This document shows positions 17,419 to 26,913 of a DNA stretch of 49,763 bases, in pieces (within the stretch, counting starts at the first letter, position 1; every line of letters starts with the position of its first letter). The notes under the pieces were generated by a model. That model ran no database searches and was not told the origin of the DNA. It saw only the letters and a list, made by a program, of their open reading frames with translations. Both the position numbers and the translations under genes were made by a program. The DNA is taken from the NCBI GenBank assembly GCA_030653545.1, contig JAURZE010000036.1, positions 1 through 49,763 of the forward strand, given 5' to 3'. The DNA comes from Nitrospira sp. GTDB taxonomy: Bacteria > Nitrospirota > Nitrospiria > Nitrospirales > Nitrospiraceae.

Positions 17419-20358
17419 CTAGTGCGCGGCCAGCGCGAGGGGCGTTGGCACGGTCGCTCCGCTCCCGTCCTTGAACCCTGTCTCCAGGATGAAGACTCGC
17501 GCCTCTTCGACCTGCCCCTGCTGCGTGAGCCACTCCCTGATCCGTTCCGCTCGGCGTTGGGCTAGAAGGCGGAGTGTCCCCTCTTCGATCGTGATCGTCT
17601 GGAGCAAGCGAGTTTTCATCTCAGCCGTTGAGGGCGGCGGCGCGTCCGGCTGACCCGCCATCGGAGGGAATTGCTTGGCATACCAGGCAATCGTCAGGCG
17701 TGATTCATCCTCCGGTGAGAGCGCAGGTGCAGGAACCGGCTCTTTGCCTGCCGGCTTACCGGCCTCCTCAAGCTTGAGCTGCCGCAACCGCTCAAGGAAC
17801 TGCTCTTCGGCCAGCACCCGCCCATCGACCTGCTTATCGGCCATGCCTGCCACATCCAAGGACAGAGCCGGACGTTCCGTGAGCACCGTCACCAGCGTCG
17901 TCAGCTTTTTCGTTTCGGCTTCCGAAAGGTCATTGCGGCCGGGCACAAAGTCGATCGCGTGCAACTCTTCACCGCCGCCTCCGACAAGCGACCCAATCAG
18001 GGCAAACGGCGAAGTCACGGCCTTGCCCAGCAGATTCAGCACCGTATTCAACAGGAGCTTCCCGTACTTGAAGTCCGGATCCTTCAGATTTCCGCGCACC
18101 GGCAGATCGATCGCAATCTGGCCTTTTCGATCCTTGAGCAGCGCGACGACCAGGGGAACCGGCAGCGAGGTGGCATCGGGACTCTCGGTCTTCTCACCAA
18201 AGCCCAATTGATCGATGAGCACCTTGTTCTCCGCCTCCAGCTCATGCTGCGACAGCTTGTACGCTAGATCCAGGAAGAGCTTGCCCTTCCTGATGGAATA
18301 GCCCACATACTTCCCGCTATAGGGACCAGCCGTGGTCAGATCGATATTGTCGAACTTCACTGAGAGGTCAGTGTACGCGTCCTCGCTGAGCGGATTGATC
18401 TTGCCCACAATCCGTAGTGGGGCCACCCGGCCGAGCTTGCCCGACAAGTCGACGTCCGCCTTCGCCACCTGCTTCGAGGACAACCCTTTCACCGTCCCGG
18501 TCAATTCTTCGAGCCCCGTCCGCACCGACGGTACGATGGAGTCATCTTGAAACGTGACGGCCCCCTTCATCAGCTTCACCGTTTTAATCGTGATCTCTGG
18601 CGCCGGCTTTGACTTGCCCGGAGACGGTTCAGGCGCTGGCGCCGGCTTCGCCTCAGTCTCCTTTTGGGCTTTGACCAGGTGCGCCAGATTCATCGTGCCA
18701 TCCGACTGCACCACCAGTTGAACACGCAGCTGCTCGAGTCCGACTTCGTCCAACGCCACCGTCGTCGGATCGACGGTCAGCGCAATCTGCTTCAGCAGAA
18801 GATGCTTCCAGGAGGCAAACGGGAGCCCCTCCTCCCGGTTCACCAGCGCCAACGATTTCACGCCAAGATTTCCCCGAAAGGTCATCAGCGGAGCCTTCGG
18901 ATGTTCGACCGCCAGATGAAGGGAGCCCTCGATATCCAACGCCCCGTCGTCGATTCCGACGCGGGTCGCCTGCTCCAGATAGGGTTCGAACGGCGCCAAT
19001 CCCAGGTTCTTCAATGCCAGCGTAAAGTCCGCCTGAAAGGGCGACGCCACCATCTGACCATCGAGCGTGAAGGTGCCGGTGTCATTGATGGTCTGGTCGA
19101 CGGTGAGCGGAATCGGTCCTGTGATCGGCCAGGCCAGATCATGTGACCGCGCAGATTTCACGACGACCTTGGCCTGCATGGTGGAAGGAAGAGAGCGATC
19201 CTCAAACCGAATCGTATGATTCTTGATTTGCACTTCTTTGACGGCCACCGACCAGGGAGGAGCTTCCTTAGCCGGCTCTTTAGGCAAGGATGCCGGAGCA
19301 GGCTTCCCGGCCGCCGGCGCGCTCTCGAGTGGCGCGAAGAGCGCTTGCAGATTCAGACTCTTATCGGGATTCAGCCAAACCCGGTCCGAAGCGTTCGCCA
19401 CGCTGATCGATGCAATTGACACCTTGTGCTGCCGCAGATCCACCTGAATGCCGTCGATTCCAAACGCCGGGACGGAGATCACCGGATCCACATCGCCTTT
19501 TTCAACCAGGCTGACATCCGCGAGGTGCAGAAACCCTTCCGAGACGGTGAAGTCCATCGGAGCCGCCCCCATATCAAGCCGGTACGGCACCTTCGCATCG
19601 ATCGTGCCGGTGGGAATGTCGAAATTGAATTGGCCTTCCACAGACTGAAAGACGGTGGGGATCTTGACTCCGCTCAAGGCCAACGTGCCCTCAGAGCGAA
19701 TCGGCTCCAAGGTGATGGTGCCTTTCCAGTCCAGCACTTCTCCTTTGGCCAATTCCGCGGCAAACGAATAGGTATTGTCTCCACCCGGCTTCGTATGAAA
19801 ATTCCTCAGCACAATGCCGATCGGCACAATATCGATCGCCACCGGCCTGGGTTTGGATTCATCTCGGAATTCCACGATGCCCTGGGCAATCTCAAACACC
19901 CCGATCTGTACGGCAGGAATTCCTCCCGGCTGCTCCAGCGTCTTGGCAGGAGGCGGTTGGTCCGCGGGCGCATCCGGAGGAACCAGGTCGAGCAAATTCA
20001 GGTGGCCGTTCGGCGCCACCTTCACCGCCACATAAGGCATCGTCAGACGGATGGCATCGAATACGTAGGCCAGACGGAACAACGAGACCGCCTGGAAATT
20101 CACGAAGAACTCCTCAAACCCGACCATGGGCGTCTGATCGGGCTCACGAATTTCCAATCCGGCGATCCGCAAAGACAATTCAAAGGGATTCACCGCCACC
20201 TCTCTCACGACCACCGGGTGGCGAATCGTCTCGGCGACCTTCGGCACCGCGTAGGTCGTGATGAGGTACGGCAGCAGGAAAAAGCCGAGCAGTGTATAGA
20301 GCAGCAGTGCGACGCCACCGATGACAGCGAGAGGAAGAGGACGGAAGATTCTACGCAT
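17419..20358 (-). CDS. DUF748 AsmA-like envelope protein
   Basis: A 979-residue protein with an N-terminal membrane anchor (LAVIGGVALLLYTLLGFFLLP). It has the DUF748/AsmA architecture of repeated amphipathic beta-strands (NPFELSLRIAGLEIREPDQT, MPYVAVKVAPNGHLNLLDL, AYKLSQHELEAENKVLIDQL). The DLPVRGNLKDPDFKYGKLLL block is typical of the C-terminal region of AsmA-superfamily members. The last ~150 residues (LSLDVAGMADKQVDGRVLAE, RAERIREWL) resemble an OmpA-like periplasmic tail. AsmA-like proteins bridge inner and outer membranes and move phospholipids; that role is inferred for this one. A Pro/Ala/Glu linker occurs near residue 570. Confidence 0.85.
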   Translation of the reverse strand: MRRIFRPLPLAVIGGVALLLYTLLGFFLLPYLITTYAVPKVAETIRHPVVVREVAVNPFELSLRIAGLEIREPDQTPMVGFEEFFVNFQAVSLFRLAYVFDAIRLTMPYVAVKVAPNGHLNLLDLVPPDAPADQPPPAKTLEQPGGIPAVQIGVFEIAQGIVEFRDESKPRPVAIDIVPIGIVLRNFHTKPGGDNTYSFAAELAKGEVLDWKGTITLEPIRSEGTLALSGVKIPTVFQSVEGQFNFDIPTGTIDAKVPYRLDMGAAPMDFTVSEGFLHLADVSLVEKGDVDPVISVPAFGIDGIQVDLRQHKVSIASISVANASDRVWLNPDKSLNLQALFAPLESAPAAGKPAPASLPKEPAKEAPPWSVAVKEVQIKNHTIRFEDRSLPSTMQAKVVVKSARSHDLAWPITGPIPLTVDQTINDTGTFTLDGQMVASPFQADFTLALKNLGLAPFEPYLEQATRVGIDDGALDIEGSLHLAVEHPKAPLMTFRGNLGVKSLALVNREEGLPFASWKHLLLKQIALTVDPTTVALDEVGLEQLRVQLVVQSDGTMNLAHLVKAQKETEAKPAPAPEPSPGKSKPAPEITIKTVKLMKGAVTFQDDSIVPSVRTGLEELTGTVKGLSSKQVAKADVDLSGKLGRVAPLRIVGKINPLSEDAYTDLSVKFDNIDLTTAGPYSGKYVGYSIRKGKLFLDLAYKLSQHELEAENKVLIDQLGFGEKTESPDATSLPVPLVVALLKDRKGQIAIDLPVRGNLKDPDFKYGKLLLNTVLNLLGKAVTSPFALIGSLVGGGGEELHAIDFVPGRNDLSEAETKKLTTLVTVLTERPALSLDVAGMADKQVDGRVLAEEQFLERLRQLKLEEAGKPAGKEPVPAPALSPEDESRLTIAWYAKQFPPMAGQPDAPPPSTAEMKTRLLQTITIEEGTLRLLAQRRAERIREWLTQQGQVEEARVFILETGFKDGSGATVPTPLALAAH

Positions 20359-20374
20359 GAATGGCTGACCAACG

Positions 20375-20451
20375 TGGTGCGCCCGGCTGGAATCGAACCA
20401 GCGACCTACGGCTTAGAAGGCCGTTGCTCTATCCAACTGAGCTACGGGCGC
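20375..20451 (-). tRNA. tRNA-Arg (anticodon TCT)
   Basis: The reverse complement gives a complete cloverleaf. The acceptor GCGCCCG pairs with CGGGCGC, the D-arm is GCTCAGTTGGATAGAGC, and the anticodon loop CTTCTAA carries TCT (Arg, AGA codon). The T-arm is CTGGTTCGATTCCAG. The discriminator A and an encoded CCA occupy 20375-20378. The gene is on the strand opposite to the exported-protein array that begins 280 bases further on. Confidence 0.97.
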
Positions 20452-20730
20452 GCAGAAAACCAGGGATACGGAGCACTTCGTTCAAAAGACCTGAAACGGG
20501 ACCATCGAAACACGATAATTGCGTTGCAAGTGTTATGCTTTTCACCCCCATCCGTCAAGTGTTGAGGCCCCGCTGAGGATCAATCTGCCGTGCCCTCCTT
20601 AAGAAGGGTTCGGCCGCTGGCCTTTGACATTGATCCAATAGAGTACATAGACTACCCCCCTCAGTTGAACCGAATGCAGTTGACACTCGACCTACCGGAC
20701 AATGGCGGACGCTCTGGCAAGGAGATTCTC

Positions 20731-23700
20731 ATGACTAGACCGCACCCGGTCGAAGTCCTGGGCAGGTCGCAGTTCTTTCTCTTGTGGCTACTCATCATCC
20801 TGGTGAGCAGCCCTGCCACCGTCACATGCGCGACAGAAACGGCACCCCGCCTCTTAGCCGGCCACAGTAGCGAAGTGCTGGCGGTTGCCTCATCGCCAGA
20901 CGGACGCCTGATCGCATCGGCCGGAACCGATCAAACCATTCGCCTATGGGAAACCGAGACCGGGCGCGATCTGCGCGTCCTCCGCGGCCACGTCGGCTCC
21001 ATTCATGCCCTGGCCTTTTCACCGGACAGCAAGGTCCTGGCTTCGGGCAGCGCTGATACCTCGATTCGAATCTGGGAGGTCGACAGCGGACGAGAACTGA
21101 AGGCCGTCACGACCAGCTTTGGAGCCGTTCGCTCTGTGACCTTTTCAAAAGACGGCAAGATGCTCGCAACGGGTGGCAACGACGGGAGTTTTCGTCTGTG
21201 GGACGCCGGCTCAGGAAAGGAGCTGAAGTCCGTCAGGGGAGCCTTTGGCATTGTGTTCGCGATTGCCTTTTCGCCCGATGGCAAGCTACTCGCCACCGGC
21301 ACCAGCGACATGCAGATTCATCTGTGGGACCTGGCGACGGCGCAGCGCCGCGGCGTCCTCGCCGGTCATACCGGCGCCGTTCGAAGCCTCGCCTTTTCGC
21401 CGAGCGCCTCCCTCATGGCCAGCGCTTCATCTGACGGCACGATCCGCCTGTGGGATCTGGAAACAGGACAGGAACATCTGACCCTGAGTGGCCACAAGGG
21501 CGACGTCAATACCATTGCCTTCACCGCCGATGGGCACTCGCTGGTTTCAGGAGGCGCCGACGGAACGCTGCGTGTCTGGGATGTGGGCACCGGCAATGAG
21601 CGCTATGCACTCAGCGGCCACAAAGGCCCGGTCTGGTCGGTCGCCTTGTCTCCCGATGGCACCGTCTTGGTTTCAGGCGGCCGGGATCGAGCCGTCAAGC
21701 TCCAACCGGTCGTGCCCGCGGCCGTCACCGCCATGTTGCATGACAAGATCAAACAGCGCGGGAATGACATAGGCGCCCCCCCCTCTCCTCCGCCCCTTCC
21801 GGAAACGGAACTGGCCATTCACCCGATGGAACTCCGCGCAGGAGGTACCGTAACCCTTACGCTCACCGCACGGAACAAAGGAAAGGGACCGCTCTACCGC
21901 TTCCAGGCAAAAACGAAGAGTGCCGACCCGGTGCTTGATGGCCACCTCTTTTATTTTGGAAGACTTGAGGGCGGTCAGTCCGCAGAAGATTCCGTCACCG
22001 TTCAAATTCCCTCCGACCATCCGGACGGCGATATCCCGGTTGGGTTGGTATTCGAAGAATATAATAGCTTTGTGCCGGAGCCGCTGAAGGCGATCCTGGC
22101 CCTCAAAGGACTTCCCCGTCCGCGGTTTGCCTATACTGTGCAGATCCTCGACGATGGGTCTGGCACCTCGGTCGGAAACGGCGACGGCCGCATCCAAAAA
22201 GGCGAAGCGGTCGATGTGCTCCTGACCATCAAGAACGTCGGCGCGACCGTGGCCCAGCACACCACCGTCGATCTTTCCGTGCCGCCTACCCAGCACCTGC
22301 GACTTGGAAAAAGCCAACTCGATCTGGGCGTTCTGAAACCGGACGAAACCAAGCAAGCTCGGGTCAATCTGTTCGTCGGACGCGATATTAAAGACGACCA
22401 ACTGCCCCTCCGCCTCTTTATCCGCGAGCGGAGTGTCAACAGCTCGCTGGATGAGACCGTCAAGATGGCGATCGATCACCGGCTCGCGCCGCAGGTCGTG
22501 GCCACGAATAAGCTCGTGACCATCGGCCCGGCCGCCGCCAAAATCCATAGCGGCGCGGGAACGGAAACCAGCGTCATCGCCTCAGCCGTCAAAGACCAGG
22601 CGCTTGCGGCGACCGGCGAACTGAATGAGTGGTATCGGGTGCAAATCTCCGGCAGCGAGACCGGCTGGATCGCCAAACGCGATGTCGTAGAGACTCCCTT
22701 ACAAGCCAAGGGAGAAATTCCGATACCCGCGATCAGCGGCGCTCCCGTCGTCAAACTATTCCAGAAGGCGCCGCCTGTCATCGCACTGGCCACCCCCAGC
22801 GACGGTGTGGACGTCAACACCGACCGCCTCAGCATCACCGGTGCCGCCGCCAGTGAACGGGGCGTCGCGCGCGTCGAAATTCGTGTAAACGGACAGGTCG
22901 TGACCCAACGGGAAAGCCGCGGGATCACCGTGAAGCCGGGTGAATCCGCGATCCAGACGAACCTCGAATTCACCGAGCGCGTGGTCCTGCACGAAGGAAA
23001 GAATCAGATCGTCATCACCGCCGTCGATCACGAGAATCTTTCAGCCAGCCGCACTCTCACCGTCAACCGAGTCCTGGACCGCGGCAAGATTTGGGGAGTC
23101 GTGATCGGGATTTCACAATATAAAGGCGTGCAACCGCTCCGCTACGCCGACAAAGATGCGCTCGCGTTTTATGACTATCTGACACAGCACATCGGCGTGC
23201 CCAAAGAGCAAATCACCCTGCTCCTCAACGACCATGCCACGCTGATGGCCCTCAAGCGAACACTCGGCACGGAGCTCAAGCGGAAGGCGGGAGAAAAAGA
23301 CACGGTCATCGTTTATTATGCCGGCCACGGCGCACCGGAAGCCGACGCTTCGGCCGGTGACGACGACGGACTCGAAAAATACATTGTTCCCTACGACGCC
23401 GATCCGCGCGACCTCTATTCTACGGGATTACCCATGCGCGAAGTTGAAACGATTTTCCAACGCCTCAGCCCTGAACGCATCATCTTCATTTCGGATTCTT
23501 GCTATAGCGGGGCCACCGCCGGCCGGACATTTGCGACGGCGTCACGCCGCGCCGTCGTCTCAGAGACGTTCCTCTCCCGTCTCTCAAAAGGCAAAGGCCG
23601 CGTCGTGCTGACCGCGAGCAAGGCGAGCGAAGTGAGCGAAGAACGGGAAGACCTGGGTCACGGCGTCTTCACCTACTATCTCCTCGAGGGATTGAAGGGC

Positions 23701-23850
23701 AAAGCCGATGCCGACAAAGACGGCATCGTCACCGTGGATGAAGCCTACAGCTACGTCTCGAAGAAAGTTCCGGAAGCGACCGGCCAGAACCAGCATCCGG
23801 TTAAAAAGGGAGAAGTCGAGGGCCAGCTGGTCCTCGGCCAGGTGCACTAA
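20731..23850 (+). CDS. Exported WD40-repeat caspase-like peptidase (C14, clan CD)
   Basis: A 1039-residue protein; the start has an AAGGAG ribosome binding site. Order: signal peptide (1-~35); seven WD40 repeats (~40-326), each with GHxxxV...SPDG...IRLWD; two CARDB-like beta-sandwiches (~359-577), the second with DDGSGTSVGNGDGRIQKGE; a bacterial SH3 domain (~593-653); an Ig/FlgD-like domain (~683-783); a caspase domain (~785-986). His866 (YYAGHGAPE) and Cys924 (SDSCYSG) form the dyad. Asp922, two before the Cys, matches the residue that gives metacaspases Arg/Lys specificity. A DADKDGIVTVDEA loop near 992-1003 looks like an EF-hand, so calcium activation is possible. It heads the exported-protein array and is the best candidate to cleave the recurrent Arg-Gly motif there. 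Confidence 0.93.
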   Translation: MTRPHPVEVLGRSQFFLLWLLIILVSSPATVTCATETAPRLLAGHSSEVLAVASSPDGRLIASAGTDQTIRLWETETGRDLRVLRGHVGSIHALAFSPDSKVLASGSADTSIRIWEVDSGRELKAVTTSFGAVRSVTFSKDGKMLATGGNDGSFRLWDAGSGKELKSVRGAFGIVFAIAFSPDGKLLATGTSDMQIHLWDLATAQRRGVLAGHTGAVRSLAFSPSASLMASASSDGTIRLWDLETGQEHLTLSGHKGDVNTIAFTADGHSLVSGGADGTLRVWDVGTGNERYALSGHKGPVWSVALSPDGTVLVSGGRDRAVKLQPVVPAAVTAMLHDKIKQRGNDIGAPPSPPPLPETELAIHPMELRAGGTVTLTLTARNKGKGPLYRFQAKTKSADPVLDGHLFYFGRLEGGQSAEDSVTVQIPSDHPDGDIPVGLVFEEYNSFVPEPLKAILALKGLPRPRFAYTVQILDDGSGTSVGNGDGRIQKGEAVDVLLTIKNVGATVAQHTTVDLSVPPTQHLRLGKSQLDLGVLKPDETKQARVNLFVGRDIKDDQLPLRLFIRERSVNSSLDETVKMAIDHRLAPQVVATNKLVTIGPAAAKIHSGAGTETSVIASAVKDQALAATGELNEWYRVQISGSETGWIAKRDVVETPLQAKGEIPIPAISGAPVVKLFQKAPPVIALATPSDGVDVNTDRLSITGAAASERGVARVEIRVNGQVVTQRESRGITVKPGESAIQTNLEFTERVVLHEGKNQIVITAVDHENLSASRTLTVNRVLDRGKIWGVVIGISQYKGVQPLRYADKDALAFYDYLTQHIGVPKEQITLLLNDHATLMALKRTLGTELKRKAGEKDTVIVYYAGHGAPEADASAGDDDGLEKYIVPYDADPRDLYSTGLPMREVETIFQRLSPERIIFISDSCYSGATAGRTFATASRRAVVSETFLSRLSKGKGRVVLTASKASEVSEEREDLGHGVFTYYLLEGLKGKADADKDGIVTVDEAYSYVSKKVPEATGQNQHPVKKGEVEGQLVLGQVH

Positions 23851-23882
23851 TAAAGAGCATGACTGTTACCAATGGAGGAATC

Positions 23883-24917
23883 ATGAGGCCATTATCATAT
23901 CATCGTCTTCTTTCTCTGCTGATTGCACCGCTCGCCATGACGTTCGCCGGCTGCGCCGATTCCCTGCAGCCTGCAAAGATCGGCTCGTATGCCCTCAAGC
24001 AGGACACCGTGCAATCCATACCGCCCAGGATTTACGTCGCCAACGAAAGCACCAACGACGTCAGCGTCATCGATGCCACCAGCTTTCAGCCGATCGGAAC
24101 CATTCCTTCCCTGAACCACTCAACCCATGACCTGGCTGTGAGTCGGGACGGTCGCCGGCTGTATGCGTCAAACCTGGCCTCCGGCCGCGTCTCCGTCATC
24201 GATACGGTCAAGCGTGAGACCATCGCGTCCATTTATACCGGCGAACGGTGCCATGTCGTAGCCCTCAGCAACGACGATGCCCAACTCTGGGTGGCGAACA
24301 TCGGCGAGAACACCATTTCGATCGTCGACACCAAGACCTTCAGAATTCTGGGAACGATCCCTGTGGGCAAAGGCCCGACCGGACTCACCTTCTCACACGA
24401 TGGCCGATTTGCCTTCGTGAGCGGCCAGGGAGATAAGAGCGTCGGCGTCGTGGACACGGCCACCCATCAAACCGTAAAAACAATTCCCGTCGGTGCCAAT
24501 CCTCACTTCATGGTCGTTGCCCGAGACGGGCATGTCTGGGGTGTGAACACGGGACAAAACGACATCTACGTCCTGGATCCTGAGACCCATGAGAAGGTCG
24601 GAAGTTTCGTCGTCGGCGATAAGCCCCAGCAGATTGCCTTCGCTTACAAAGGGACCACGGGCCCGTTGGCCTATGTGACGGTCGGAAGCCTGAACAAGGT
24701 GATCGGCCTGGCGGGCGATCCGAAAGAACTCAAGATTGTCGATGAGATCGCGGTTGGCGAAGGGCCCAACGGCATCTGGTCGAATCAGGAAGGCACGCGT
24801 CTCTTCGTCGCCCATGACAAGGGCAACGAAATCCGTGTCATCGACACCGGCACGGGACAGACCATCGCGACAGTCCCGGTGGGACGGAAGCCCATTCGGG
24901 TCGTTGTGTCACGCTAA
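23883..24917 (+). CDS. YVTN beta-propeller lipoprotein
   Basis: A 344-residue lipoprotein. The start is set by GGAGG ahead of the ATG at 23883, and the lipobox is MTFAGC. The body is a run of seven or so propeller blades of the YVTN type: RIYVANESTNDVSVIDATSF, LYASNLASGRVSVIDTVKR, LWVANIGENTISIVDTKTF, and a last blade LFVAHDKGNEIRVIDTGTG. Such propellers bind proteins or small ligands at the cell surface. It begins 32 bases after the caspase gene and is probably cotranscribed with it. Confidence 0.88.
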   Translation: MRPLSYHRLLSLLIAPLAMTFAGCADSLQPAKIGSYALKQDTVQSIPPRIYVANESTNDVSVIDATSFQPIGTIPSLNHSTHDLAVSRDGRRLYASNLASGRVSVIDTVKRETIASIYTGERCHVVALSNDDAQLWVANIGENTISIVDTKTFRILGTIPVGKGPTGLTFSHDGRFAFVSGQGDKSVGVVDTATHQTVKTIPVGANPHFMVVARDGHVWGVNTGQNDIYVLDPETHEKVGSFVVGDKPQQIAFAYKGTTGPLAYVTVGSLNKVIGLAGDPKELKIVDEIAVGEGPNGIWSNQEGTRLFVAHDKGNEIRVIDTGTGQTIATVPVGRKPIRVVVSR

Positions 24918-24966
24918 CCAACCGAACCACTAACGACAAGAGTGTATAGAAGAAGGAGTCACGGTC

Positions 24967-25590
24967 ATGACCCTAAGACAACTATCAGCAACCACTGCCA
25001 TCCTGTGCCTCAGTCTCAGCCCACTCGTCCACGCGCAGAATGCGCCGGTCGGGAACGCCACCAATGCCATCGGTGAGCTCGTGATCGTTCGCACTGATGG
25101 CGTGCAGCAACGATTGCAGGGAAAGGGCAACGTGCCGCTATACGAAGGCGATATCGTCAAGACCGACAGCAGCAGTCAGGCTATGATCGAATTCGTCGAC
25201 GGCGTCACGGTCGCCCTCAATGAGAACACAAGCTTTAAGCTCCTGTCACGCTGGGAAAAGGACATGCCCGTCGTCCGGATTCTCCGTTTGAAGCAAGGCG
25301 AAGTCTGGGCCAAGACCAATGGCGGCCCCAAGCGGTTTGAAGTCGAAACGCCAGTCGCCACCGCGGCGGTCAAAGAAACCGAGTTCAATCTGAAAGTCCA
25401 GGACGACGGCCAGAGCATCCTCACCGTCATTGAAGGCGTCGTGTCTTTCGGCACCCCCTTCGGCACCTGCCCGATCCGGACCGATACCATCAGCTACGGC
25501 GTGCGCGGAAAGAAATGCACCAAGCCGGCGGCGACGGATGCGAAGGCGGCTAAATCGTGGATGGAGGCATTGCGGACTCCTGCGAAGTAA
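24967..25590 (+). CDS. Exported FecR-domain protein
   Basis: A 207-residue protein with a signal peptide ending at about residue 24 (PLVHAQ). A FecR-type domain follows (~30-140): AIGELVIVRTDGVQQ, VPLYEGDIVKTDSSSQAMI, VALNENTSFKLLS, then ETPVATAAVKETEF. Stand-alone FecR domains without a sigma-regulator helix are periplasmic and of unknown function. The tail (CPIRTDTISYGVRGKKC) contains a Cys pair. This tail exists a second time as a fragment at 26730, showing duplication. An AAGGAG ribosome binding site precedes the start. Confidence 0.87.
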   Translation: MTLRQLSATTAILCLSLSPLVHAQNAPVGNATNAIGELVIVRTDGVQQRLQGKGNVPLYEGDIVKTDSSSQAMIEFVDGVTVALNENTSFKLLSRWEKDMPVVRILRLKQGEVWAKTNGGPKRFEVETPVATAAVKETEFNLKVQDDGQSILTVIEGVVSFGTPFGTCPIRTDTISYGVRGKKCTKPAATDAKAAKSWMEALRTPAK

Positions 25591-25672
25591 AGAATTGAAC
25601 CTTTCGCAGCGTTCGCTCGACTCAGTACCAGAGAAGCGCGCGACAAGGGTACAAATTCGCGAAGGAGGCGAC

Positions 25673-26668
25673 ATGAGACGGGCACAGAGAGGGGCAGCTC
25701 TGATTGCGACAGGAGTCTTCATGGCATTGGCCATCATGGCCATAAACCAGGTTCGGGCCGAAGAAACTAGCCCGCCGGTTCAGGCTGAAACCGATGTCCA
25801 ATCGCGCGGGCTGACATTACCGAAACCGACGCTGCCGCCACCCCCTGCTACGCAACCGCTGAATATCCGGACCACCGGCGAGGGAGCAGGAAAAGTCGTC
25901 AGCATGCCTTCGGCCTACAACTGCCCTCCCGCCTGTTCACTCAGCTATCCGCAAGGTGTACCGGCGGTCTTGACCGCTGTTCCCGCACCGGGTTCGACTT
26001 TCGCTGGATGGGGCGGCGATTGCCGTGGCACAACGCCTTGCACATTAAGAATGGATCGGGGCTTCACAGTGGAGGCAAAATTCAACAAGATCCAAGCCTC
26101 TGCTGCCCCGATTCCCTCAACAGTCCCTGTGGTCGAATCCTTCAAGTTCACCCGCCGTCCGCCGTGTGACACGCGGCAACTGCAAACCTACCAAGCGGCT
26201 AAACCTTGCGTCCGCACCACACCCACGTCCAGCACTTCTGAGCCATCCGCCTTTCATGAACTCCAAATCAAAGGGAAAAATCTTCTTGGAGCAACAGTCG
26301 GCATTGCTGCCGGCCCACCCGATATCCCCGTGAGACCGGGACGCATCCCCGGCGTGGGCTCACAGATCGTTGATTGTCCGGCTGGCAGCTGCATTGAGGT
26401 CTATCTGGAAACCTTCCAAGCCACACAACGTGGACAGAGAATTCTTGCCGTGCGTAACCCACAGGGACAAAGCACCACATTTCAGATTGAAGTGATCGAT
26501 GGTATCGTGATCGCCTTACCGGCCGCAGGCCCGCGCACCGGACCCGCAGCGCCAGCCCAGCTTCCGAAGTGTGCCAATACCCCCTATATAGGGGCAAATC
26601 CTAACACGTCATCTCCCCCAAGCGGGTCGATTGTAACCGGGCCACGCGGCAGCTGTATTGTTCCTTAA
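25673..26668 (+). CDS. Exported InlB-repeat-like protein with N-terminal RG motif
   Basis: A 331-residue protein; the start has GAAGGAGG upstream. A signal peptide of about 29 residues is followed by VQSRGL at 42-47, an example of the recurrent RG motif, and then a Pro-rich spacer (PKPTLPPPPATQP). Residues ~60-140 form an InlB/Bacteroides-type beta-repeat with paired Cys (NCPPACSLSYPQGV, STFAGWGGDCRGTTPCTLRM). The rest has further Cys pairs and a beta-rich region (IVDCPAGSCIEVYLE). The first 140 residues are strongly paralogous to the gene at 42857, while the C-termini are unrelated. Function is unknown; surface exposure is inferred. Confidence 0.82.
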   Translation: MRRAQRGAALIATGVFMALAIMAINQVRAEETSPPVQAETDVQSRGLTLPKPTLPPPPATQPLNIRTTGEGAGKVVSMPSAYNCPPACSLSYPQGVPAVLTAVPAPGSTFAGWGGDCRGTTPCTLRMDRGFTVEAKFNKIQASAAPIPSTVPVVESFKFTRRPPCDTRQLQTYQAAKPCVRTTPTSSTSEPSAFHELQIKGKNLLGATVGIAAGPPDIPVRPGRIPGVGSQIVDCPAGSCIEVYLETFQATQRGQRILAVRNPQGQSTTFQIEVIDGIVIALPAAGPRTGPAAPAQLPKCANTPYIGANPNTSSPPSGSIVTGPRGSCIVP

Positions 26669-26729
26669 AAAAAAGAGGTCTACCCGGGCCTATGACATCT
26701 CGTCCATTTTTGTAGGACAGAAACTCCCA

Positions 26730-26858
26730 GGGACCATTCCGATTTTGGCGGATACTCTTGCGTACGGCGTGCGCGGAAAGAAATGCACCATGCCGGCAGC
26801 GACAGAGGCGAAGGTGGCCAACTCATGGACCGATGCATTACAGACGACCGTGAAGTAA
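26730..26858 (+). pseudogene. 3'-terminal fragment of a FecR-like gene
   Basis: The frame GTIPILADTLAYGVRGKKC plus about 20 further residues to the stop at 26858 matches the tail of the FecR protein at 24967 (GTCPIRTDTISYGVRGKKC). Similarity begins abruptly and only the 3' end is present. The fragment sits 60 bases after the InlB-like gene, so it appears to be a duplication scar, not a gene. Confidence 0.88.
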
Positions 26859-26913
26859 TTTCTTGGGACCTACGAAGGCGTGGTCACGACTCACTGTCAA
26901 CGAGGAGGGTGCC

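Noticed and set aside
20375-20451. tRNA-Arg as the integration site of a genomic island forming the array
   Set aside because: The tRNA 3' end points away from the array, towards the DUF748 gene. I see no repeat of the tRNA end within the window and no integrase gene.
19426-20565. Plus-strand open frame of about 379 codons across the DUF748 gene and the tRNA
   Set aside because: It runs antisense through a real gene and through a tRNA, and its His/Arg-rich composition is that of a shadow frame.
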